A DNA stretch of 35,996 nucleotides, from positions 1 to 35,996 of the IMG/VR virus record IMGVR_UViG_3300049739_000043; one strand, 5' to 3'. The number at the start of each line of letters is the position of its first letter. The first letter of the stretch is position 1. Position numbers and translations under genes: made by a program. The notes under the pieces were generated by a model, which saw nothing but the letters and a program-made list of their open reading frames with translations, was not told where the DNA came from and made no database searches. The DNA is from a virus. Positions 22,864 to 30,901 of the stretch are shown here, in pieces.

Positions 22864-23537
22864 TAAGATGCTTCTGGTTCTAGTGCGACGTAGTAAGTAA
22901 GATTAAGATGCTGGTGCTTCCATTCAGAAATAAGATGCTTCGACACCTTAACTGAATAGTCACCAGGGTGAAGGCGAATGTTTTCAACCTTGATTGTCAG
23001 TTCATAGTCGCCAGTGGTATCTCCCACTACAGTTTGAGAGTAACCATTGCTGGTGTCATTCTCCTTGTCACGAAGTTCCAGTGAAATTTCACCAGATTGT
23101 GAACGGAAGACTAGATCGGGAAGACTGTAAATGTTTGCTGCTTTCTGCAGACCAGTTAAATCTTCTTGAGTCAGACTGAACTGGATGTCAGCACCAGGAA
23201 AGTTAACATCTTTGTTAGGTGCAGACTTGAGAGTGATCTCAGGATCGGAGAAGTAATACTTAGCAGAGCGTCCACGACCACGAATGTATACGTATTCTTG
23301 ATTGTTGAACTCAAGAGTCGGACTCTCGAAGAGTGACAGACCAGCAAGAAACTGGTTCAGATCGTAGATACCAAAAGTTTGGGGGAAAGATTCTTCGCAA
23401 GTGTATTGTGCGATTGCATTCTCCCCGACGCTAATGGTCTTCAGTTCACTACCTTCACGAATGAGGATAGAACTGTTGATGGTTGAATAGTTCTTCAGAA
23501 CTTGAAGCGTTTGATTGGAAAGAAATACTTTGCTCAT
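22863..23537 (-). CDS. gp45: sliding clamp (T4 gp45-like)
   Basis: A 224-residue processivity clamp, close to the T4 length. The sequence is largely beta-strand with the familiar opening LSNQTLQVLKNYSTINSSILI (residues 6-26), EESFPQTFGIYDLNQFLAGLSLF (about 48-70) and a C-terminal HQHLNLTYYVALEPEAS. The ring tethers gp43 and, in T4, also activates late transcription by contacting gp55 and gp33; gp55 is in this window, and I do not see gp33. Gene order gp45-gp44-(inserts)-gp62-regA agrees with T4. It is coupled by ATGA to the upstream 95-residue gene. Confidence 0.94.
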   Translation of the reverse strand: MSKVFLSNQTLQVLKNYSTINSSILIREGSELKTISVGENAIAQYTCEESFPQTFGIYDLNQFLAGLSLFESPTLEFNNQEYVYIRGRGRSAKYYFSDPEITLKSAPNKDVNFPGADIQFSLTQEDLTGLQKAANIYSLPDLVFRSQSGEISLELRDKENDTSNGYSQTVVGDTTGDYELTIKVENIRLHPGDYSVKVSKHLISEWKHQHLNLTYYVALEPEAS

Positions 23538-23821
23538 TGAGGATAGGTTTCGAGGTTGGCAGATTTGTCAGAAAAGTGGAGCAGCAGCAATGCGTAGTGA
23601 AGGATCTTAATGATGTCACGACGTGGAGTCCCTTTCTTATCGTAGCGAGAAGCATACTTTAAGATGTTGCTGCGACAGAATGGTTCTGCATCACCACACG
23701 CTTCAATCAAATCTAGCGTTTGAATCTCATCGTTGCCAGCAGAATAGTGTTGTCCATATGTGCTGGCAATGTAGTCACGTAGCTCTTTGATGAGAGCGTC
23801 TTCATTATATTTGAAAGTCAT
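23534..23821 (-). CDS. DUF3310-like protein (95 residues)
   Basis: The core reads HYSAGNDEIQTLDLIEACGDAEPFCRSNILKYASRYDKKGTPRRDIIKILHYALLLL. It matches the DUF3310 pattern: a His-Tyr near an acidic helix, F-x-x-(G/S)-N-x-x-K-Y-x-x-R, then a K-rich loop and D-x-x-K-x-x-x-Y. The family is small, helical and widespread in phages, sometimes called nucleotide kinase-like, but its function is not established. It is coupled by ATGA to gp45 downstream and to the 57-residue gene upstream. The ATG at 23821 is the only suitable start. Confidence 0.8.
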   Translation of the reverse strand: MTFKYNEDALIKELRDYIASTYGQHYSAGNDEIQTLDLIEACGDAEPFCRSNILKYASRYDKKGTPRRDIIKILHYALLLLHFSDKSANLETYPQ

Positions 23822-23991
23822 TTACCCCAAATGTATTCTATGTTGTCATGATAGCATTCAAAGACGGTTCCGTCAATTGATTGCATGTAGAGTTTGATGC
23901 CTTCTCCTCCAATAATTTTAGCAGACTTATAGTCGCAATCTTTTAGAATTGCAACGTGTCCGACATAACCATGGAATTTATCTTCAGTCAT
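23818..23991 (-). CDS. small beta-rich protein, 57 residues
   Basis: The predicted protein MTEDKFHGYVGHVAILKD...KSAKIIGGEGIKLYMQSIDGTVFECYHDNIEYIWGK looks like a compact SH3/KOW-type barrel by its alternating strand pattern. The frame is open upstream to 24108 inside the CobS-like gene, but the ATG at 23991 (or the one just before it at 23994) overlaps the CobS-like stop and is the natural start. The stop forms ATGA with the DUF3310-like gene. Function is unknown. Confidence 0.7.
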   Translation of the reverse strand: MTEDKFHGYVGHVAILKDCDYKSAKIIGGEGIKLYMQSIDGTVFECYHDNIEYIWGK

Positions 23992-25078
23992 CATTAGTTT
24001 CGGTGTCAACTTCTGCGTCAAGTTTGCCATAAAGTTCAATGAAAGATTGCTTAGTCTCTTCATCAAAGCGGTTGGTGCAAACCTTGATTGCCTTAAGGCG
24101 ATCACCAAAGATTACATAAGCACGAATGATATGAGACAAGCGACGGGTAGAGATTACCTCATCGATGCCACCGTCTGCGAATGTTTTGCGAATGACATCT
24201 GCCCAGTCTGCAAGTTTAGCACAAAACTCGTCATCTGTCACCCCAACCTTCATGCACAGTCGCTCAAGGATCTTGGTCTCAATCTTAGGAGTAGGATATT
24301 CTTGCTCAAAGGTCAAGGCGAAACGCTCAAGGAATGCTTCATTAAGAACGTTTGTGCCAATGAAGCGACCGTCATCAGAACCTTTGCCCTTGGTGTTAGC
24401 AGTGGCGATGATGTTGAAACCAGGAGCAGGTTGCACAATGCGACCAGTCTTCTTTAAGTAGACACCCTTGCCTTCAAGAATAGACTGGAGACACATAATC
24501 TTATTCGATGCCAGGTCAATCTCGTCTAGAAGCAGCACAGCTCCGCGTTGAAGAGCTTCGACGACAGGACCATTATGCCAAACAGTTGCCCCATCCACAA
24601 GGCGAAACCCACCAATAAGATCATCTTCATCAGTTTCAATGGTGATGTTCACACGGATGATCTCCTTATTTAGAGCAGCACATGCTTGCTCAACACCCAT
24701 GGTCTTACCGTTACCAGAGAGTCCAGTGATGAACACAGGGTAGAAGATACCAGAGTTGATGATCTTCTTCAGGTCAGTGAAGTTACCGAACGGGACAAAG
24801 GTATCATCCTTTTCAGGAATCAGATCGCGATTTTCCTGAGCGGTAACACGAATTGGTGCTGCAGGTGCTTGATATGTTTGCTCCAACTTTTCTTGGACAG
24901 TAAGATTCCACTTACCACGACCCACATTGTAATCACGAATGCGCTTAACAGCAGTAGGATAAGTAACCCCAAAGTGCTTGCAAGCAGAACGAAGGTGATC
25001 GGCATTGATATCGCTTCCAAAGTTCTCAGACAGATAAGAAGTAAGTTGTGTGGTTGTTAAGTCAGACTTAGCAGGCAT
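23984..25078 (-). CDS. cobS: CobS/MoxR-like AAA+ ATPase
   Basis: A 364-residue AAA+ ATPase usually named CobS in T4-like cyanophages after the cobaltochelatase subunit. The N-terminal about 90 residues form a separate helical domain; the ATPase follows with VFITGLSGNGKTMGVEQ (Walker A, about 118-134), IETDEDDLIGGFRLVDG, AVLLLDEIDLASN (Walker B, about 180-192), and IIATANTKGKG (sensor 1, about 223-233). MoxR/CobS ATPases work with VWA proteins to remodel substrates or insert metals. The CobT-like VWA gene lies just upstream, so a working pair is likely. The start is ATG 25078, with AAGAGA ahead; the frame opens earlier at 25111 but that overlaps the promoter. Confidence 0.88.
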   Translation of the reverse strand: MPAKSDLTTTQLTSYLSENFGSDINADHLRSACKHFGVTYPTAVKRIRDYNVGRGKWNLTVQEKLEQTYQAPAAPIRVTAQENRDLIPEKDDTFVPFGNFTDLKKIINSGIFYPVFITGLSGNGKTMGVEQACAALNKEIIRVNITIETDEDDLIGGFRLVDGATVWHNGPVVEALQRGAVLLLDEIDLASNKIMCLQSILEGKGVYLKKTGRIVQPAPGFNIIATANTKGKGSDDGRFIGTNVLNEAFLERFALTFEQEYPTPKIETKILERLCMKVGVTDDEFCAKLADWADVIRKTFADGGIDEVISTRRLSHIIRAYVIFGDRLKAIKVCTNRFDEETKQSFIELYGKLDAEVDTETNDD

Positions 25079-25102
25079 CGGTCTCTTGTGTTGTATGCAT
25101 AT

Positions 25103-25108
25103 ATTATA
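25103..25108 (-). promoter_or_regulatory. promoter -10 box (TATAAT) for the CobS/clamp-loader operon
   Basis: On the minus strand, TTTTTTGTGTATAATATATG contains a perfect TATAAT directly after the terminator U-tract at 25112-25117. It lies about 25 bases upstream of the ATG at 25078. No good -35 is found 17 bases away, where the hairpin lies. Confidence 0.5.
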
Positions 25109-25111
25109 CAC

Positions 25112-25136
25112 AAAAAAGCGCCCCTAGTGGGACGCT
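25112..25136 (-). terminator. intrinsic terminator after the 152-residue gene
   Basis: The minus strand forms AGCGTCCC / GGGGCGCT (eight pairs including one G-T, 25129-25136 with 25117-25124) with a 4-base loop, followed by six T. It is 12 bases past the stop at 25148. Confidence 0.9.
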
Positions 25137-25147
25137 GTGGACCAGTT

Positions 25148-25606
25148 TCAGAACTGGATCTTGAAACCTGTCGGGGTCTCAATATGTTTTGCCCCCATCT
25201 CTTGGTAGTGACGAACTGTCTCAACTTCCTCAGGTGCTTGTGGTTGCTCTGCTACCGTCTCTACTGTGTCAAACAGGGTCTCCGCTTGCTGAAACAAATC
25301 TGATTCTGGAAAAAGCAAAGGGAATCGAGCATGAAAAGAATTCAATTCGGGTAGATACTTGTTATGTTTAAACCATTCACCTACACTCTGTCTCCCAAGT
25401 TCACATTGATAATCAGTAAACTCAGGATATTCTCTACGAATATTCTTCTTTACGAAAGTCAGTTTTACTTTATTGGAGATTTCTCCCTTTTTCAAAGCAG
25501 ACACGCTGTCACGAAAAGCAAGGATGCAGATCTTTTTGTTTGTTTCATCACGGCGTTTGATGTTAAAGTCTTTGTTAACGTGCTGAAGTTTAGATACTCT
25601 ACTCAT
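25148..25606 (-). CDS. hypothetical protein between cobT- and cobS-like genes (152 residues)
   Basis: No recognised family. The N-terminal about 100 residues are basic and mixed (LQHVNKDFNIKRRDETNKKICILAF, then KGEISNKVKLTFVKKNIRREYPEF and QSVGEWFKHNKYLPEL). The C-terminal third is acidic and Glu/Ala/Pro-rich (VETVAEQPQAPEEVETV) and may be flexible. It has its own perfect sigma-70 promoter inside the end of the CobT-like gene and its own terminator, so it is the sole gene of a strong transcription unit. That hints at an early host-directed function, an inference from architecture only. Confidence 0.7.
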   Translation of the reverse strand: MSRVSKLQHVNKDFNIKRRDETNKKICILAFRDSVSALKKGEISNKVKLTFVKKNIRREYPEFTDYQCELGRQSVGEWFKHNKYLPELNSFHARFPLLFPESDLFQQAETLFDTVETVAEQPQAPEEVETVRHYQEMGAKHIETPTGFKIQF

Positions 25607-25640
25607 TTTGAATCAGAAATAATGTTTATTCAATGTTTAT

Positions 25641-25669
25641 ATTATAAGGTATATATACGGACTTGTCAA
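25641..25669 (-). promoter_or_regulatory. perfect sigma-70 promoter (TTGACA-17-TATAAT)
   Basis: On the minus strand TTGACA (25664-25669) and TATAAT (25641-25646) are separated by exactly 17 bases, a full consensus host-type promoter. It lies across the stop codon of the CobT-like gene, about 35 bases before the ATG at 25606. It should be active without phage factors. Confidence 0.9.
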
Positions 25670-27801
25670 GAGATTAAGGAAATAAATGAATTAAGAATTT
25701 TTTTGTTGTTTTGTTTTTTTGATAGCATCTTACGAAAAGCAGATCTCACTTGAGTCTTGCTAGCACCAGCATCAACTTCCAGTTCAACATCTTCTGTGCT
25801 AGTTGCCTTGGCATGGATGGCATACAAAGCATCGTAAGAAATAGGGTTAGGAAGAACAGCAGACTTCTCTTTCTTCCACTGCTTCTGTAGTTGATACAGA
25901 GCATCATATTCGTTGTGACAATAACGATGATAGAAAGTAGTCAGACCACTGGACTCAACAATACGGAATCCCATGACGTTGACACCAGGATTGTTCTCTT
26001 TTAGATTGTCAATGAAAAGATTAGTGGTCTCAGTGAAACCACTGCTTTTGGAATACATGCGACCAATCTTACGATCACGAAGAATGACATCTCCACCATC
26101 GATGCGGCGAACTGTCATGCGAGTAGACTCACCATCATATGAAATCACTTCAGAACCATAACCAGTTCCACATGCCTCACCATCAGTCAGAATCATTAGG
26201 TTGACTTTATTGACACCAGTAGATTTCTGGAATTGAGGGATAATATCTTTCATCACCAAAATAGATTCATTCAAAGGAGTGCCAGACAGACCCATACCAA
26301 TGGTGCCATGGTATGAAACATAGTATGACATCGAGAATACTTCACGCCAGATGTTACGGCACTGACGATCAAAGTTCTTGGAGTTAGAACGAGATGACAG
26401 GATGTTCATCATACGGAAGAAAGACTTATTAATATAAACTTGATTCTTCTCGATGTGTTGCTTGTATGCATAGTATTCATCATTGGTAATCTCAGGAGAC
26501 TTACCATCAAGAGCACGTTCTGCAGGAATCCACTCATTAGTGAATGCATAAACCTCAAAAGGAATACCAACTTTCTTACAGAACATAGTCAAGGTAAGGA
26601 GTTGCTTGATAGTAGGATGCATGACACCACCCATAGAACCAGACCAGTCAAGGATAAACAACATTCCATGGTTCTTACCCTCAGGAATGATAGTGACTTT
26701 CTTGAACAGATCTTCGTTGAACTTGTAGGTGTGTAGTTTGCTAGTATCAAGAATACCAGTGCGTGAAGTCATTGCACGAGAGTATGCATCAGCAGACTTC
26801 TTGCACTCAAACTCTTTGACGAGATAGTTAACTTCTTTCTGAATGGACTTCTTGAAAGAGTTGTATTCTGCATCAGCAAAACTATAGTCATACTGCTCAT
26901 CGGAGCACTCATCAATCCAGTCATGGATGGTAGTCCAGTCAACAACAAAGTCAACAGGGTTGAACTTAGGGATGTCAACATAGACATTGCGACCAGAACT
27001 ATAACGATTGTTTAGACCTTGAGCAGCACGATCAAATGATCCTTGAGTTTGTGACTCACTAATCTCAGCAGCACCACCAGCAGAAGGGAGTTCATTCTCT
27101 TCTTCGCGGCGAGCTGCTTCTTCCAGCATCTCTTCATGCGTCATGCCATCTTCATCACCTTGCTGCTCAGATTCGTCATCATCTGTGCTTTGACTTTCAG
27201 ATGCATCGGAACGACCGTCACCACCAGACTGAGGAACGTTTGCGAGATTTTCCATCTCCTTCTGCTCTTCCTTAGCAAGTTCCCACATCTTCTCTGCTAC
27301 TGCAACTGCTTCATCGAAGGTCTCTGCTGCAGCACATTCGTCAACCAGTTCCTGCTCAACAGGAGTGAAGTTGATGGAGACACCAGCGGTGCCAATCTTA
27401 AAGTGCAGGTTCACACGGTCAATAAAATTTAGAACATCGAGATCCTCATCTGCGATGCCAAAGAAATCTTGTGCATTCAGTTCACTGTAACCACCATAGA
27501 AAGACTTTCGTAGACCAGGATATCGTCTCTTCATCAGTTTCTCGATACGTGCATCCTCAGTCACGTTTACATAATCACAAGGGCATGAGAAGTTATCCCA
27601 TACAGGAGTGTAGAGAGCATGTCCCACTTCATGACCCACTAGAAGATCATAGACAACATTGGATGCCTTATCCCATGAAGGCAGAGTCAGGATACGATCA
27701 TCCACGTTGAAGGATGCAGTGGAAACATTCTTGTGCTCTACCACAAGGTTCTCGGTTGCCAGCAGACGAGCAAGGTTACCTTTAATCTCTTGGGTCAGCA
27801 T
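25666..27801 (-). CDS. cobT: CobT-like VWA-domain protein with metallopeptidase motif
   Basis: A 711-residue protein usually annotated as a peptidase or CobT-like in cyanophages. VGHEVGHALYTP (about 55-66) is an H-E-x-x-H zinc-protease motif. Residues about 190-265 are very acidic (DDDESEQQGDEDGMTHEEM), as in CobT. The C-terminal half is a VWA domain: FILDWSGSMGG (MIDAS D-x-S-x-S, about 392-402), GTPLNESIL with the MIDAS Thr (about 515), and LTDGEACG (about 545). The likely partner is the CobS-like AAA+ ATPase; a CobN-type large chelatase subunit is not in the window. Transcription probably starts at the -10 box after the gp46 terminator. Confidence 0.87.
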   Translation of the reverse strand: MLTQEIKGNLARLLATENLVVEHKNVSTASFNVDDRILTLPSWDKASNVVYDLLVGHEVGHALYTPVWDNFSCPCDYVNVTEDARIEKLMKRRYPGLRKSFYGGYSELNAQDFFGIADEDLDVLNFIDRVNLHFKIGTAGVSINFTPVEQELVDECAAAETFDEAVAVAEKMWELAKEEQKEMENLANVPQSGGDGRSDASESQSTDDDESEQQGDEDGMTHEEMLEEAARREEENELPSAGGAAEISESQTQGSFDRAAQGLNNRYSSGRNVYVDIPKFNPVDFVVDWTTIHDWIDECSDEQYDYSFADAEYNSFKKSIQKEVNYLVKEFECKKSADAYSRAMTSRTGILDTSKLHTYKFNEDLFKKVTIIPEGKNHGMLFILDWSGSMGGVMHPTIKQLLTLTMFCKKVGIPFEVYAFTNEWIPAERALDGKSPEITNDEYYAYKQHIEKNQVYINKSFFRMMNILSSRSNSKNFDRQCRNIWREVFSMSYYVSYHGTIGMGLSGTPLNESILVMKDIIPQFQKSTGVNKVNLMILTDGEACGTGYGSEVISYDGESTRMTVRRIDGGDVILRDRKIGRMYSKSSGFTETTNLFIDNLKENNPGVNVMGFRIVESSGLTTFYHRYCHNEYDALYQLQKQWKKEKSAVLPNPISYDALYAIHAKATSTEDVELEVDAGASKTQVRSAFRKMLSKKQNNKKILNSFISLIS

Positions 27802-27824
27802 GTCTCTCTTGCGTTGATGCTACT

Positions 27825-27830
27825 AGTATA
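27825..27830 (-). promoter_or_regulatory. promoter-like -10 (TATACT) after the gp46 terminator
   Basis: On the minus strand TTTTTTTGTATATACTAG follows the gp46 terminator directly. TATACT differs from the consensus at one base, and the CobT-like ATG lies about 24 bases downstream. No -35 is visible. The arrangement repeats that at 25103-25117. Confidence 0.45.
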
Positions 27831-27833
27831 TAC

Positions 27834-27859
27834 AAAAAAAGAGGACCCGAAGGTCCCCT
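27834..27859 (-). terminator. intrinsic terminator after gp46 with UUCG loop
   Basis: On the minus strand AGGGGACC and GGTCCTCT pair (eight pairs, one G-T; 27852-27859 with 27840-27847) around a TTCG tetraloop, followed by seven T. The stem starts at the gp46 stop codon itself. Confidence 0.95.
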
Positions 27860-29589
27860 TAGTCCAGTTTGCTGATTGTCTCTCGGACGACCGAGTAGTT
27901 CTTGACCTTCTCTACATTAAGAGTTCGATCATACTTATCGTTCATCTGTTCCTTGTGAGAGATGACAAACACCGAGATACTATCATCAAAGTTTCTGAGG
28001 ATCCAACCAAGATCACTACCCCCTTGCTGATCAAGAGATCCATCAAAGATCTCATCTAGTATAAGGAGGTTAGTATCCACACTATTCTTAAGTTTAGCAA
28101 TGCTGCGCCAAGTAAGCAACAGAGCAATATCAATACGAGATTTCTCTCCTTCGCTGAAAGAGGCATAAGAGAATTGATCTCGAAAGCGCGACTTGATTGT
28201 TTCTTCAAAGTTTTCATCAAGAGTAAAATTAACGTAGAAGTCCATACCCTGAAGATACTGATTAATCAGCTTGTTCATCACAGGCAGATACTTCTTAATT
28301 ATTCTAGTCTTGATTCCATTGTCTTTCAACAATCCAGAAGCAACACTTAACATGTCTTTATCTTTTTTAGATTCAGACAACTGAAGACTGAGTTCTTTTT
28401 TCTCCTCAACTAAAGTTTCTAGTTTAGTGAATGCATGTTTCTTATCCCCGCCACCAGACTCTAGGTCTTTGATATCTTTCTCAACATCTACAATAGACTT
28501 ACGAATCTGATTAATCTGAAAGTTTGATTGAGAGATCTGTTGATTATTACTAGTGATCTCAGTAGAGAGTTCGTTCCATTTATTAAAACGATTCTCTTCT
28601 TCACCAATAGCAGAAAGAATATCATTGTATCCTAGAGTCAACTCATCCAGTTTTGTTTTACCAGATGATATTTTATCAGTTCTAAATTCATCAGAAAGAT
28701 CTTGTGTGCATGTAGGACAGACATGGTTCTTCTCAAAGAACTGATGTTCTTTTTGACATGTCTGTAATTTAGAACTCAACTTGATGAGAAATGTGTTTAG
28801 TTTCTTAAGTTTGTTTGAAGATGTAGAATACTCATTAATTTCTTCGTTGAGTTTTTCTATAACATCACTTTTTTCTTTAATAAACACATGTTGTTTATTC
28901 TCATCTTCTAAAAGTTCGGAGATCTTCTCTTCTTTCTTAGAGATATCTGCTTTGTTCTTCTTGTCTAGTTCAAGAAGATAACTCTTTTGGATATTAACTT
29001 TCTCCTTGATCAAGTCAACTTGATAATCAAAGTCCATGATCTCTTCACGATTGGATCGGATCTTATCGCGGAGAAGCACGTTCATTGTGGAGAAGATTTG
29101 GATATCCAAAATGTCTTCAATAATCTCACGTCTTTGTGCAACAGGAAGACGCATGAACGGAACGAACGTCGATGAACCCAGGACTACAATTTGTGTAAAA
29201 GATTTATAGTTCATCTTAAGAACGTTCTGCTCGAAGTTCTTCTGCTGATCTACAAGAGTAGATTCTTGATTCCAAACTTGTCCATTATTATAGATCTCAA
29301 ATTTATTAGGTTTGATTCCACGGACAACTTTGAATTCATTCTTGCCGATGCTGAATTCAATTTCAGTCACACAATCTTTTTCATTGATACTGTTCACCAG
29401 CATCGGTTTGTTGATCTTACGAAACGGTTTGCCAAACAAAGAGAACGTAAGAGCATCAAGAATGGTAGACTTACCTGCACCATTCTCACCAACAATCAAA
29501 TTAGTTTTGCATGTGGTGAGATCAACCTCAGTAAAGACGTTGCCCGTAGACAAGAAGTTCTTCCATCGTATAGTTTTAAAAATGATCAT
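27859..29589 (-). CDS. gp46: recombination nuclease subunit (T4 gp46-like, Rad50/SbcC family)
   Basis: A 576-residue SMC-like ATPase that with gp47 resects DNA ends. Walker A is VGENGAGKST (33-42), the Q-loop region follows, and long coiled-coil arms (about 165-270 and 320-420) flank a zinc hook CPTC (about 290). FSEGEKSRIDIALLL (about 480) is the ABC signature and LILDEIFDGSLD (about 510) the Walker B/D-loop. All expected parts are present. The start is coupled by ATGA to the DUF3110-like gene lying between it and gp47. A UUCG terminator starts at its stop. Confidence 0.97.
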   Translation of the reverse strand: MIIFKTIRWKNFLSTGNVFTEVDLTTCKTNLIVGENGAGKSTILDALTFSLFGKPFRKINKPMLVNSINEKDCVTEIEFSIGKNEFKVVRGIKPNKFEIYNNGQVWNQESTLVDQQKNFEQNVLKMNYKSFTQIVVLGSSTFVPFMRLPVAQRREIIEDILDIQIFSTMNVLLRDKIRSNREEIMDFDYQVDLIKEKVNIQKSYLLELDKKNKADISKKEEKISELLEDENKQHVFIKEKSDVIEKLNEEINEYSTSSNKLKKLNTFLIKLSSKLQTCQKEHQFFEKNHVCPTCTQDLSDEFRTDKISSGKTKLDELTLGYNDILSAIGEEENRFNKWNELSTEITSNNQQISQSNFQINQIRKSIVDVEKDIKDLESGGGDKKHAFTKLETLVEEKKELSLQLSESKKDKDMLSVASGLLKDNGIKTRIIKKYLPVMNKLINQYLQGMDFYVNFTLDENFEETIKSRFRDQFSYASFSEGEKSRIDIALLLTWRSIAKLKNSVDTNLLILDEIFDGSLDQQGGSDLGWILRNFDDSISVFVISHKEQMNDKYDRTLNVEKVKNYSVVRETISKLD

Positions 29590-29858
29590 AGAACAACGTT
29601 ATCAGGTGGTATCAGCAGGTCGTCTGGAGTTATTATAGCATACTTCTGATCTTTTGCATTACATGCTGCAAGAATTAGTTCAGCATCAATGTCCGTAATG
29701 CTCAAGGGTATCTCATCTTGGGTTGCTTGATCTAAGATCATGCTGTGGTAGCGTTCAGCGTCATCATACTGTTCAAAGATAGGAATGACTTGATCACCCA
29801 CATCATTTGCGAGGGAGAAGACGCCAGTGTCATTACCTTTGAGAGTTAGGATGAACAT
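29586..29858 (-). CDS. DUF3110-like protein between gp47 and gp46 (90 residues)
   Basis: The protein begins MFILTLKGNDTGVFSLANDVGDQVIPIFEQYDDAERYHSMILDQ and ends in an acidic, hydrophobic tail. The order - a strand, a Gly-containing turn, IFE-x-x-DDAERY helix, then a D-x-D-A-E-L helix - matches my memory of DUF3110, a family of small cyanobacterial proteins, so it may have been acquired from the host. Function is unknown. The ATG at 29858 makes a TAATG overlap with gp47 and is chosen over the upstream start at 29873. Being placed inside the gp47-gp46 operon, it should be made with the nuclease. Confidence 0.7.
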   Translation of the reverse strand: MFILTLKGNDTGVFSLANDVGDQVIPIFEQYDDAERYHSMILDQATQDEIPLSITDIDAELILAACNAKDQKYAIITPDDLLIPPDNVVL

Positions 29859-30901
29859 TATGCTACTTCGCAACTTTCAATATATAGAGATTTCATCAAT
29901 CCTTTAAGATCTGATTTATTGACGGACATCTCTACCTCATCAATATACTCGTTCAACAAAGTCATTGTATCTTTGATCTCCAAGTTCTCATCAGCATCTG
30001 TTAGATCATCTTCTAGAAGAGTCTCGGCAATCTTTACATCGTGAACACCTACGTTGTAAAGACGATCAACCAATGTCTCGAACATGTGGTAGTCTGACTT
30101 TTGTTCAACGATGATTTTGATGAACTTGTTTTTATAACAAGACACATCTTGTTTGTTGTAGTCCACACGGGTATCGTCATAGAAGATTTTGTCGAAGATC
30201 TCATAGGGATTTGCGACAAACTTAAGTCGATCACTTTCAGTATCGTAGATATGGAATCCACGACGGTCTTTATAATCATTCCAATACATCTGATAAGGGT
30301 TACCTAGGTATGTAATATTACCTTTCGTAGACTTATGATGATAGTGTCCAGACCACACACGTTTGAAACGATGGAACAAAGAGGCATCCATACCATGATC
30401 CATTTTCATTCCTGGAGTAATCTCAAAACCAGAAAGTTCTAGATGTCCACAAACATTATCTGCATCACTAGTCTCAAGCAAGTTTAGGATATCTTCTTGA
30501 TTCTCTCTATTAATCCAAGGGAGCATCAAGAATTTTTTACTACCAAGTTTCAGATGCTTAGGTTCAGAATAGATGGTGATGTTGTCGTATTGCTTAAGCA
30601 ACAACTCAGGTGAGTTGATCTTATTGGTGTTCTTGTAATACACACAATGATTACCCAGAAGCATGTGAACTTTGAAGTCTTTTAATTTATCAAAGTAATT
30701 AGTTGTAACTCTATTACAAACATTAAAATCTATAGACTTTCTATTATCAAAAGTATCACCTAGATCAATGACTGTATCAATACGTTCTTTCTCTAGAGTT
30801 GGAAAGAATACATCATCGTAGAACTTTTGAAAATAATTCCAGAATGCTAGATTACCTTTGCGACCATCTAAATGCTGGTCAGTGATAATTGCAATCTTCA
30901 C
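29858..30901 (-). CDS. gp47: recombination nuclease subunit (T4 gp47-like, Mre11/SbcD family)
   Basis: A 347-residue metallophosphatase-fold nuclease, partner of gp46. Metal-binding motifs are clear: ITDQHLDG (6-13), DLGDTFDNRK (about 45-54), LLGNHCVYY (about 81-89), CGHLELSG (about 152), and WSGHYHHKS (about 186). The C-terminal third would contact gp46. The start codon is GTG (30901), overlapping the stop of the upstream 92-residue gene as GTGA. The stop forms TAATG with the DUF3110-like gene. The full order gp55-x-gp47-DUF3110-gp46 forms one operon under the promoter at 31690. Confidence 0.97.
   Translation of the reverse strand: MKIAIITDQHLDGRKGNLAFWNYFQKFYDDVFFPTLEKERIDTVIDLGDTFDNRKSIDFNVCNRVTTNYFDKLKDFKVHMLLGNHCVYYKNTNKINSPELLLKQYDNITIYSEPKHLKLGSKKFLMLPWINRENQEDILNLLETSDADNVCGHLELSGFEITPGMKMDHGMDASLFHRFKRVWSGHYHHKSTKGNITYLGNPYQMYWNDYKDRRGFHIYDTESDRLKFVANPYEIFDKIFYDDTRVDYNKQDVSCYKNKFIKIIVEQKSDYHMFETLVDRLYNVGVHDVKIAETLLEDDLTDADENLEIKDTMTLLNEYIDEVEMSVNKSDLKGLMKSLYIESCEVA

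Noticed and set aside
25700-25735. A-runs near the end of the CobT-like gene as a second frameshift site
   Set aside because: The -1 frame ends after a few codons and no upstream Shine-Dalgarno or downstream stem is evident, unlike the site at 7851.
25364-25753. Plus-strand frame of 129 codons across the consensus promoter region
   Set aside because: It crosses the 152-residue gene and the end of the CobT-like gene; Phe/Ile/Leu-rich composition is typical of antisense reading.
29191-29649. Plus-strand open frame of 152 codons opposite gp46
   Set aside because: The gp46 Walker A and neighbouring motifs are on the other strand and no promoter or ribosome site precedes the plus frame.
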